Below the pieces are notes generated by a model. The model had not been told where the DNA came from, made no database searches, and saw only the letters and a program-made list of their open reading frames with translations. The position numbers and the translations under genes were made by a program. From positions 434,001-498,000 of the forward strand of contig OX596339.1 of assembly GCA_951394405.1 (NCBI GenBank): a DNA stretch of 64,000 bases, in the 5' to 3' direction. Source of the stretch: Coprinellus micaceus. Its lineage: Eukaryota; Basidiomycota; Agaricomycetes; Agaricales; Psathyrellaceae. Shown one piece after another: positions 55,417-64,000 of the stretch (positions within the stretch are counted from its first letter, which is position 1; each line of letters starts with the position of its first letter).

Positions 55417-55565
55417 ACAATGCCATTCAAATTTTCCTTAGAAACTGATCCGTATCCCCGCCCGCTCGACTGCTTCGTTAAAATATTGTATGATCTGTAG
55501 ACGACCGTATCTATCATATGCAATATCGATTACCCGTTTACGTAGTTGCCACAGACCCCAGTGGT

Positions 55566-56170
55566 CTAGTGGTAATTAAGACGGTGTGGACCTCGAGTAC
55601 GATGGAGGTCTCCCTCATCGGTCTGTCCGCGCTCGAGTCCATGAGGCAGGCCTCCAATCGTGTCGAAAGAGTGTCGGTGGGCCTGATGAGAAGGATAGGT
55701 GGGTTGTGGAGCAATGCTTCTCGTTCCTGGCCATGGCGAAGCGGTTTGTGACCTGATTGGATGACCGTGTGGTGGCATGGCTACAATCTCGGCGGAACCC
55801 GCTTGTGGTGTCATTTGTGATGTATGGGACTCCATTTCCCCTCGTTCGGGGGCAGTTCGCAGGGAATTGCCCTGGAGAGCTTGCGTCACGACGTCTTCGA
55901 CACTTTGACCCAACGCAAGTCCAGCCATTTCTGACATGGACCCGCCTATAGGTTTTGACACGCGCAAGAACTCGTGAGCTCGAGTTCGAGGAGCTTCCGA
56001 ATCCTGAACAAGCCACGCACCACAGGGAGTTGGAGGATCCGATAGGACAGAGGAACAAGGTCCCCGCTCAGCATGCTCGTTCAGCGTCGCTAACGAAGAA
56101 ATGCCCTCAGAAGCTGGCTGTAGACCGCCGACTTCGTTATAAGCGGGGCCGAAGCCTACCTCCCCCCGGC
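55566..56170 (-). CDS. Hypothetical Ser/Pro/His-rich protein, start unresolved
   Basis: Not recognised. An open frame of about 200 codons on the minus strand (PASEGISSLATLNEHAERGP, MAGLALGQSVEDVVTQALQG, TASPWPGTRSIAPQPTYPSH) ends at 55566. Composition is rich in Ser, Pro, Thr, His and Gln, like the disordered N-terminal exon of C4. No ATG joined cleanly to its left part. It lies between the convergent C4 and C5 genes; it could be a gene fragment or chance. Confidence 0.25.
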
Positions 56171-56263
56171 AAGGCGAGGCATTCGGTATGCTTTCGTAGC
56201 TAGAACGCAGAAAAGCATATGAGTTGGATCACAATTGGGACTGAGGAAGGACATAAACGGAAC

Positions 56264-57290
56264 TTACGGAGGTGGCAATGACTCTGTGAAGGCGTTCGGA
56301 GAAGCGGTTCTAACGGCACTAAATGTATCCTGATATAAGCCTGGTTTGGCTTTTGCGTATTCGAATGGTGAACCACCCTGGCAGAAGTCGTCGGAGAAAT
56401 CGAAGACGGGTGAGGGCGATCGAAGGGAGAAGGATCTCCTCTCCCATGCTTTGGCAAATCTTGAGTCCGGGCTCTTTCTCGTAACTACCAAGGAGAAAGA
56501 CGGTGCTCACCTGCACGAAGCTCGGTAGAGCTCTTTAGCTCTCTAAGTTTGCGGAAAGGCCCGGATCGGTGATTGGGAGTCACTGTCGCGTCAAGCCTCA
56601 CATGGTTGTACTGTGCCTCATCAGCATCGCGCTTTAGTAGAGAGTCGGGGGTCGCCTACCATGATGAGAGAGTGCGTGTCGTTCAGGTGGGCGTACGCAC
56701 AGTCTAATATGACGGATTCCTCCCGCAAGGCCGGGTCCGGTAACGCCTTGGTAGTCCCAAGCCGAGGGCCTCCGAGGCGCTTCTGCAAGTCTTTCAGGAG
56801 GTCGGTAGTGAGATCAAACTTCTGCACCATCTCTCTGTCGAGGAAGCTTTGCTGAAGATCTCTCAGAAGTGGGTGGGAAATAGATGTCAAAGGCCATACC
56901 TTGAGCAGGTCTGGAAAATGAGAGAAGGATTTCACCTTTCGCTCAACTTCAAACGTAGGCCGAACTAGATCGTTCTGCGTGAGATGTTGGAGGAGATCAT
57001 CAGGCTTCAGACTAGGGCCTAAGTCGCGCAGGACGCGGCCCAGCGCTGAGGGCGAGTGGCTAGGCAGTGGAGAAAGGGCCATCGCGAACTCCAACATGTC
57101 ACTCGCAGTGCCTGCTAACGCAAGCTATGCCCCTGTGAGTACCAAACTAATCTCGAGATGCATGGCTAGGCTCACGGCGGCTGCCACCCTTCTACTCAAC
57201 GGGATTTCGTTCTGCGGGCCGCGGAGCATCGCGTCCACGATTCTTGGGATGGCTCGGAGAGTCCAACAGCCGGCGGTAGTGTGATTCGAG
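56264..57290 (-). CDS. C-family protein, copy C5 (5' end unresolved)
   Basis: Unknown function. Firm exons on the minus strand: MLEFAMALSPLPSHSPSALG, LKPDDLLQHLTQNDLVRPTF, EVERKVKSFSHFPDLLK, a 48-nt intron, QSFLDREMVQKFDLTTDLLK, DLQKRLGGPRLGTTKALPDP, ILDCAYAHLNDTHSLIM, YNHVRLDATVTPNHRSGPFR and a last exon AWERRSFSLRSPSPVFDFSD with TAA at 56264-56266. The last exon matches AVWEKRTFRF in C3 and AVWERRPFPL in C1. An upstream exon near 57178-57290 (IPRIVDAMLRGPQNEIPLSR) probably belongs to it. A hydrophobic ATG-led stretch at 57486 (MFTISQLIDTFGSFLQVFVG) may be further upstream coding, not proven. It lies after A5 in the transcription direction. Confidence 0.55.
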
Positions 57291-57486
57291 TAGGTAGACT
57301 TGAGGTGGACGACACCTGTGTGCATCACAACCCACACCCGCTCCCAGAGTGTGTCGCACAAAGTCGCACGGCCGGGATGAGTGTGGCAGATACCAGGCCT
57401 CCAACCGTGAGCGTCGCGTGCCCAAACCCCACAAAAACTTGGAGAAAACTCCCAAAGGTGTCAATTAGCTGCGATATCGTGAACAT

Positions 57487-58236
57487 CGATCTCACCAGGT
57501 TCCCGGAAATGAAGTGACGAACTTGGAATGCTCACCAACAGGCAGGCCACGTTGACGCCACAATTCTAGACACTGAAACAGGATTGGGAAGCCTGCATAT
57601 CCAACCATCCAGTGACAGTGCAAAACGCCTGCTCCGTGAATAAGCGCCCATTGAACGACGCTGTTGCGATGGAGGGCTGGAAAGTGACACTAAGGAAAAG
57701 AACAATTGCAGGCTCTGTCGACGGGGACAAACGTGTGATTCTGGCCGTATTTCTAGTTTTGGAAGCGTTTCAATCCCCGCCAAAGGGAGCCTGGGATTGG
57801 GCTTATCAAGCGGAGTGCCTGAATGGGACGGGCGCTTAAACCCAGCGGGATCGTGGCAAACGCCCCGGTGCACAAAGTCCCCCAAAAGGTGTCAGTGCAG
57901 GGGCTCGGCGGTTGGAACAACGGGATAAGCTACGCGTACACTAACAGAGCCTAGTGAAGGACCTGGTAGGAGATAAAGCGTTGAACTTTGCGTGACGCCA
58001 AGATCAGTTTTCACTCGGTCATGGGGTTCTATTCAACCTGGAATAATCGTTGGGGATATTGTACAGCAAGACCTCAATAATACCGCTGGAAGCTGCTGGG
58101 CTGTCGTACATCGATGCACTGCCCGAGTCTGCCCACGATTCACTGTCTCGAGAAGTGGGGTGTCGCATAATCTTACTTCAAGTTGTGGGGGAGCATAAAA
58201 CGAGGACGTAATCTGACCGGTAACCTGACCTGGCCG
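57487..58236. other. A5-C5 spacer
   Basis: No exon I can support; 5' exons of C5 may be hidden here. Confidence 0.35.
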
Positions 58237-59416
58237 CTACACACCTCTGACCTTTACGGCGCCGGTATTTCCCTTAGCTGAAAATCTCCATCTACCTGCA
58301 GTGTTCACCCGGCGGAGGGCAGCCTGTATAGACTTCATATGCTCATCACGAGGACAATACCTACAAGATCTGAGCTCTGAATCAGGTGAACGTTAGCATG
58401 TGTCCCGAGCTAAAGAGAAGCTAAGGTGGGAAATGGAACGTACCTCCTCTTATTCCGTTACGCAGAATGAGCTTCTTCGATATCTGACTCCAGACGGTCA
58501 GCTTGAGGCGGAAAACCTGTGAAGACGTCAGGACCACGGCGAACCCAGAACGCTGCCGCATGCACTGGGCACACCTTCACGTGGGGTTGATCGATATCGG
58601 GGAGGCGAACAATCCCGATGTCCAAAAATGACTTCTCGATCATCCCATGTCTATCCCTCTCCCGTCCGATCGGTTCACCATTGGGACCTTCCACTCCGCC
58701 GTTCACATCCGCAATTTCTATCCAAACCTTCTCCATATCGAGTTCAAGGTAGTCGCTGATGTCGGGGTCGCTCATGAAGTTATCGAACCAGGACTTAGCC
58801 TAGAAATTAATGCAATTGAGTTCCTACTTTTGTGCGACGCATGGCAGAACAGACCTTGGGGACGAATCTCGGGGATTCTTCCAATTGCTTGTCCAGAAGA
58901 TCCTTCCGCTACCAGTAAGGCTCAGTGGAAAGCTAAAGGTCGCAGAAAGGGTGTAACCCACCGACCGCCAGAAGTTCGTGAGGCGCAGGAGCGTTGGGTT
59001 GACGTCGTGGGCTTCGAAATCGCTGTGGCTCGTCTTGGGTTCGCCATCACGCTTCCAAAAATCACTCTGCATAAACTCTCTTTCTATAGCTTCCCAGGTC
59101 ATGTTCCTCGAAAGAGCCTTCTTCAGGGTCGCCTCAGGATTCTCTTCAAACTCGGCAGATGAATCTTCGTCAAAGGCCTCGGGCTCGCCCACAACCTTTT
59201 CGACTTGTTGCCGTAGGATGTTCTCCACAGTGAGGAACTTCGGGTTGGTCATGCCATGGTAGCCTTTGTGAATCCCAACGTGAAGAACGCCTTCAACGAC
59301 CTCATCCTGAGATTCAACCCTCTAATGGTCTGTTAGTGGTAGTGCATTGAATAACAAAGGGAGCTGCGTACCTCGGGGGTCCGCGCGTCTTTCTTGTCGC
59401 TCTTTCCCTTTCCCAT
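58237..59416 (-). CDS. A-family protein, copy A5 (unknown function)
   Basis: Unknown function. ATG at 59416 (MGKGKSDKKDARTPE), an intron, then VESQDEVVEGVLHVGIHKGY, FLTVENILRQQVEKVVGEPE, ALSRNMTWEAIEREFMQSDF, WKRDGEPKTSHSDFEAHDVN and a short exon RKDLLDKQLEESPRFVPK. Then AKSWFDNFMSDPDISDYLEL, SFLDIGIVRLPDIDQPHVK, VFRLKLTVWSQISKKLILRN, and a last exon ELRSCRYCPRDEHMKSIQAA with TAG at 58237-58239. Intron positions match the other A genes and the last intron is phase 1 after GGAG, as in A2/A3. It is the closest partner of A4, but on the opposite strand, so A4-C4 and C5-A5 face each other. Confidence 0.7.
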
Positions 59417-60177
59417 TGTGAAGGCAGGTGGCGAGTTGCGCAGGCGCCGGGATGAACGGTTATAGGGTCGCAGGCGCCTTAATGAGTGGGCACCGTTGGC
59501 TTATCGAAACGCCATGCACGTGTCTCTTATAGAGACCACCTGCCAAACCCACAAACTTTTCCCTCTTAGATAATTAGTCCAAACCGAGAACGATGTAACC
59601 ACGATCTTGCATCAAGGTGACGAAACCAGGAAGGACCCGCCCATGGAACTGGTATTTCCTAAAATTAAATCTGTCGAATATAGGCGCCCGACACCCTGCG
59701 AGGAAACACGCTGGAATCCTCGTGCCTCGTCCTTGGCCGGGTGTGGGCCGGGGAACCGGAGATGGGCGGAGTTGTGACGAGGGGAAAGGCGACGAAAGGT
59801 TCTAGAAATCCACCTACTCGATCCGGCAGATTAACTTGAGGCGTAGTCCCCGCACCAATGGGGGTCCTGGCCAATGACGAGGCCGCGTGGCTCTGAAGGT
59901 GACGTCGAGGTCTCGGTAAATGGGCCCCCAAGTAGGACGCATTGGAAAACGCACGAACAATGTGTGGATGACGAACAAGGGACAGGGACCATCTGGTAGT
60001 TGGTGAGCCGATCTGGGTTAACTTCGTCAAACCAATCATTCCGTATCATAGGCGCCTATATACATGCGGTATCAGATTCACAGGGATGAAACGTCGTTAT
60101 TCAAGGCCAGAGGGCCGTCGAGTGACATGAGATGGGAGCTCACGTACGAAGTAGAGACAAGGGAGAATGTGGACCCT
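59417..60177. other. Spacer between A5 and the GH16 gene
   Basis: No supported gene. Several gcaggcgcc/aggcgcct strings (59442-59480, 59680, 60049) recall the candidate motif upstream of the A genes. Confidence 0.45.
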
Positions 60178-61491
60178 TTACTTATACACCCGCACAGCAG
60201 CGAAGTCGAAATAGGCATTCTTGAACGATCCCGGGTTGTTGTTCACATAGTCTGCGAGGGATGCGTCAGCGTGAGCCCCATTGACTTGCCCCGACGGAGA
60301 AGAATATTGAAACGCACCGACACATGTCGAGGGGCACCCCGATTGGCCATACACATTCCCGGCCCAATCGCCACAGAGAGTAAGGTTGATAATAATGTTA
60401 TGAGCGTCAAAGTGTTCAGCGAGATTGCATTGCGTGTTGGGGAAGTGCGCAGCGGGAGTTCCCTGTGCCCATGCTAGGTAAGGACCACGCGTGGTAACTG
60501 AATGTGAAGGGAGCACACGCACCCATGCGTCCGTGTTGACCGTCTGGGCCCCGTTCCTCAGGTCAGAAGGAACAGACCCGCTATTCCTCGGCCAGAACCA
60601 AACCTTGATGAAGTTGTTGTTCCGCTCCATAGCGAACCATCCACCGCCGTTGTTATTGAACGAGGGACCAAAGCTATTCCCTGAGTTGAATCTGACTCCG
60701 CAGCCGGTGTTGCTGTTCGCATAAGCATCGCAGTTCAGCTGGCCATTTGTTCTACGGTTATCGCGGTCAGGCACAGGTTATGTTCGAATCGACGGGATAA
60801 TTACCCTGTTTGCGTCCGTGACGAGGGCATGGTGCATCCAGGCCCAGTATGGAGGGTGGCAGCGTTAGGTGCCTGGTCGTTGACGCCTTCGAGAATATCG
60901 ACCTCTCCTGAGTAAGGCCAATTGCCCTCAGCTGTTTCCCAGATGGCGGGCCACGTCCTGTTGGGTGGTTAGATATGGGAGTTTGACGAAGATAAAAACT
61001 GAGTTCCTTACCCGCAACCTTGGGGCATATGACGGACATCGAACCTGAACGAACGAAGAGGTCAGACAGGAAGCTTTGGGAGCCAAAGCGGGAGTGGTAG
61101 CTTACACGGCAACGTGCGTTGAATAGGTCTTCTTGGAGCGAATCCTGACGGATTGGCGCCCTGCTCCTCCAGAGCCCAAGTAGGTCTTGTAATCGGTCCT
61201 GAGGATGAAGCTATTCCCTGACGCGTAGGTCAGGTTCTGGCTCCTTGAGGTGCTCTGGTCGACGTATTTCCTACACATGATTCAATTAGTGGCCATTCAT
61301 CGCGACACATGGATCGAATATGCTCACACTCGTCCGTGGGTAGGGTCAGAAATAGCTTGCCAGTTGAAGGCGCTGTAGAACCCGTCCCCGACGATATTGT
61401 CGGAGAGGGAGTACTTGGCGCCCGTAACGCCCGAGATGCCTGCTGTGCAAATCGCATAGGCGATGACTAGCAACGAGGGTAATTTGACCAT
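60178..61491 (-). CDS. Secreted GH16 endo-beta-1,3(4)-glucanase (laminarinase-like)
   Basis: Hydrolyses beta-1,3/1,4-glucans outside the cell, probably in wall remodelling or feeding (family knowledge). ATG at 61491; MVKLPSLLVIAYAICTAGIS then GVTGA looks like a signal peptide. Then YSLSDNIVGDGFYSAFNWQA, ISDPTHGR, FDVRHMPQGCG, TWPAIWETAEGNWPYSGEVD and ILEGVNDQAPNAATLHTGPG. The catalytic GH16 pattern ExDxxE is EVDILE. Downstream are NGQLNCDAYANSNTGCGV, GGGWFAMERNNNFIKVWFWP, NIIINLTLCGDWAGNVYGQS, GCPSTC and FDFAAVRVYK with stop at 60178-60180. Five introns of 50-65 nt have clean borders (for example one after THGRV and one after VNTDAW). Many paired cysteines fit a secreted protein. No C-terminal anchor is seen. 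It appears intact and is the only clear housekeeping-type enzyme in the window. Confidence 0.9.
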
Positions 61492-64000
61492 GTCGAGGTG
61501 TGACACGTAGTAAGTAGGAAGAATCGCGAGTTCTGGAGGGATGGGTTTGCTCACCTTCGTCTGGAATCCCTTTATACGAAAGAAACCACGAGTAGAATCG
61601 CTTTGATTCCATAATTCGCCGCGGTACGCATGCTTTGAACTGCCCACAGAAGCCCGAAAGACCAAACTCACGGCAAGTTCGGAGCGAAAGAAGTCAGCCA
61701 AGAACAAAAAAAACTGAGCAACCAACCCCAGTTCGAAGGATGCAGCGCTCTCCAAACGCGGTTGGTTGCAGGCTTTGAACAGGAAGCAACATTTCGCTTG
61801 ACCTCCCATTACGGCTGTTGAAGGTCGCCCGGCGGTTCAATCCCGCGTGAATCAAGGTCACTGGACTTCTGACGATGAGCGCAGTGGGAAAGTTCAGGCA
61901 ACCGGCCGAAGACGGAATCAACCGCAAAATGGTGAGGCCTGCGAGCATCGTGCTCTGATGAGGCTCGTTGGGCGAGCCTTCACAACGCTACATAAAGAAA
62001 GTTACAGGAAACGAGGGCCCTGGAATGCCAAGTAAGGAGAAAGGCCATCAGCTGGTTACTATGTTTAAGAATTGAGAAGCTTCTTACTGCCGCACTTGTG
62101 GAGTCGAAGAACTTCGAAAGGGCACTGGGAAGGCTCGCCACAGCAGACGACACTACGGCTGCGGAGGCTAGATCCTCCGTTGTGGCTTGGAGTGGCGACT
62201 GGTAGCGGTGGCTGAGGTACAGGATCCGGTCGGAACGAACTTAAGCTTTGTCGGCAGGACACAGGTTTCGCAGAGTCTTAGGTCCGCTCAAGCCGATGAT
62301 GGTGAGCTGTGGCTGCAGGGACGGGTGAGGTTATCTTGTCAACTCGACCACTTGGGGATAAGGCATACTTGCCCACTCTATGTAGGGAGAGCAGGGGCAG
62401 ACGCGTGCCACTGGTGGAATTGGTACGTTCTATCAGCAAGGAGAACCCACGAAAGCAAGGTTCAGGAAGAACTCACTGTTCTACTGTATTCCCGGCATGC
62501 AGGGGCGAGCCGAAATCAGCGATGTCTTCCTCGAGGCCATTTGACGAAGCGAGCACCAGGACACAAACTTCTCTCTAATATCCGAGCTTCATCCAGATGG
62601 CGCCCACTGTCCAACAACTCTACCCAGGCGGTCATCTATGTGAATATCGAATTCATGAGTACTGAATGTACTGAGGGTTCCGGAAGGTGCGCAGAATCAC
62701 GAGCATGATCGTCAAAATGGCCACACCGACGAAGACCGACAGACAAGGTTGGTGCGACCAAAACCATCGCGTTCAACCGAACTGGCTGCTAACCTTGCAC
62801 CACGAGGGCGGCGACGTGGATTCTCGGTGATCACCAGTACTGAGGCTGAAGGTAGAAAGCATGGGATGCGGTATCTTAGCCGGCCTCTCGGACTGTGAGG
62901 TAGAAAGCACATATCAGGAAATATCCATATTGAGGCTAAGGTGGACTCCACTTACTCGACCAAAGGAAATAGACGCCCAGGATGATGTGCACTCAACGCT
63001 TTGCGAGAAGTTCGTAAGTGTGTGCGCGCAGATCCGACGAGTGAGCTAGGTTGAAGCTTACCGGTGTGGAGATATCGTCGTGCCAAGGCCCCCGAACAAG
63101 CACAGGCCCGACTGAAGCCTTCATTCTGGGCGCTAGCGAGAAGAACGTGAGCGCTGTCCAAATCAGGTTGCCTCGTAGACAAAGATTAGATGTGCGGTAT
63201 GGAGCCACCCTCCACCTTCGATGGATTGGAGTGTGGCGTGGAGTCAAGGTGGAAAATGAGTCTCCATGAAGAGGGCCTGTTCTCTTCTCACCACTCAGCC
63301 CTTCAGTGAAGTAAAGATCAGCGCCGTAATATTCCGAACCTGTGGACTTTCGATCCCGCAATGGAAAGATAGCAGCTGTTGACGGGGGGTTAAATAATGG
63401 CCTGGTACGGAGAGCAGGACAACTCACTCCACTTCCCTAGCTCCAACTTCGTTGCTGACCCCGCCACCACCGAACTGCGAAAATAAATGGGTTGTGTGCA
63501 ATCAGGTGACGTTTGACTATATACAGGTTGTGGATGAACATGAGGGTTCGATGAATTTGATGAGGCAATGGGTTGTAACAAGTAATCAGAAGGCCGGTGG
63601 AAAGGAAGGGGATTATAGTTCGTGAAAGGTCGTAGCGCTCCCCGAGTACCTCGAAGGAGTAAAAGAGAGTAGGAAGGAAGGTATGCATGAATGCAAGCAA
63701 AGCAATGTCCTCATCCCATCACCATATCCGCATCATCCGACACTGACATGGCCACATCCCCTGGGTACCGCCTCGCAGTGGACGGCACATCTGACGCGGG
63801 ACTCACCGACGAAGGCGTGATTGTCTCCGCCCTCCTCCTCTGCGCCACCCCCATATCCGGCAGTGTCGATTCCCTCGGCAGCTCCTGGCTCGAAGACGAG
63901 AACGGAACGTAGCTCAGATCTGGGTTCGCCTGGGTGATCGTGATGCTCCTCGACGCCCTCGAAGCTCTCGAAACCGATCCCGAACTCGATGACGAAGGGT
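61492..64000. other. Distal region, no recognised gene
   Basis: Short overlapping frames only. From 63748 an ATG-led frame (MATSPGYRLAVDGTSDAGLT) runs to 63912, and the last bases read DALEALETDPELDDEG in another frame. Either could be the start of a gene cut by the window edge, but I cannot support one. Confidence 0.4.

Noticed and set aside
55555..55645. tRNA-like string (tggtctagtggtaa, later ctcgagtcc)
   Set aside because: It resembles A and B boxes, but no acceptor stem or cloverleaf could be paired.
63691..64000. Frame reading DALEALETDPELDDEG at the window edge
   Set aside because: Reminiscent of short acidic proteins, but it is cut by the edge and has no start or second motif.

Overview
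The window looks like nuclear DNA of an Agaricomycete (mushroom-forming basidiomycete). Genes are cut by many short introns (about 45-70 nt, GT..AG with some GC..AG). The recognisable proteins are a KDZ transposase, a Plavaka-like transposon protein, a fungal MULE-type transposase, a GH16 laminarinase and a fragment of a TTxWD-type GTPase; all are typical of that group. Most gene models below were spliced by eye, so exon edges are estimates.

Two things fill the window. The first is a locally amplified set of lineage-specific genes of four kinds. I call them A (2271-3543, 11435-12647, 27775-28970, 51594-52779, 58237-59416 minus), B (9419-10470, 25757-26834), C (4146-5498, broken copy near 13122, 29462-30463, 53242-55416, about 56264-57290 minus) and CC (5551-7749 minus, 30608-32360 minus). 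Their N-termini differ, but all appear to end in the same small C-terminal cassette: a strand-like exon of YRLKLxAW type, then a short last exon joined through a phase-1 intron. A is followed by C in the same direction in all five copies, and twice the C gene converges on a CC gene. The block B-A-C at 9.4-13.6 kb recurs at 25.8-30.5 kb at a constant offset of about 16.3 kb, which points to segmental duplication.

The second is transposable elements. A short MULE-like MITE (7795-8205) sits just upstream of one CC gene. A three-gene Plavaka-like block (about 15.8-24.3 kb) separates the two duplicated blocks. From 33178 to 49704 lies a MULE-like element with degenerate terminal inverted repeats and a 9-bp target duplication. 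Its transposase gene is split by an 11.1-kb KDZ element (34512-45633) with about 124-bp inverted repeats and an 8-bp duplication, sitting inside an intron. Removing the KDZ element and one duplication leaves an ordinary 57-nt intron. The KDZ element carries its transposase and four further genes.

Layout: 0-0.4 kb GTPase fragment; 2.3-7.7 kb A-C-CC block; 7.8-8.2 kb MITE; 9.4-14 kb B-A-C (C broken); 14.5-24.6 kb Plavaka-like block; 24.8-25.3 kb tandem repeats; 25.8-32.4 kb B-A-C-CC; 33.2-49.7 kb nested MULE/KDZ; 51.6-59.4 kb A-C facing C-A; 60.2-61.5 kb GH16 enzyme; 61.5-64 kb nothing recognised. The function of the A/B/C/CC genes is unknown. Their repeated pairing, shared tail and NLR-like N-terminus in CC make them the most interesting content here.
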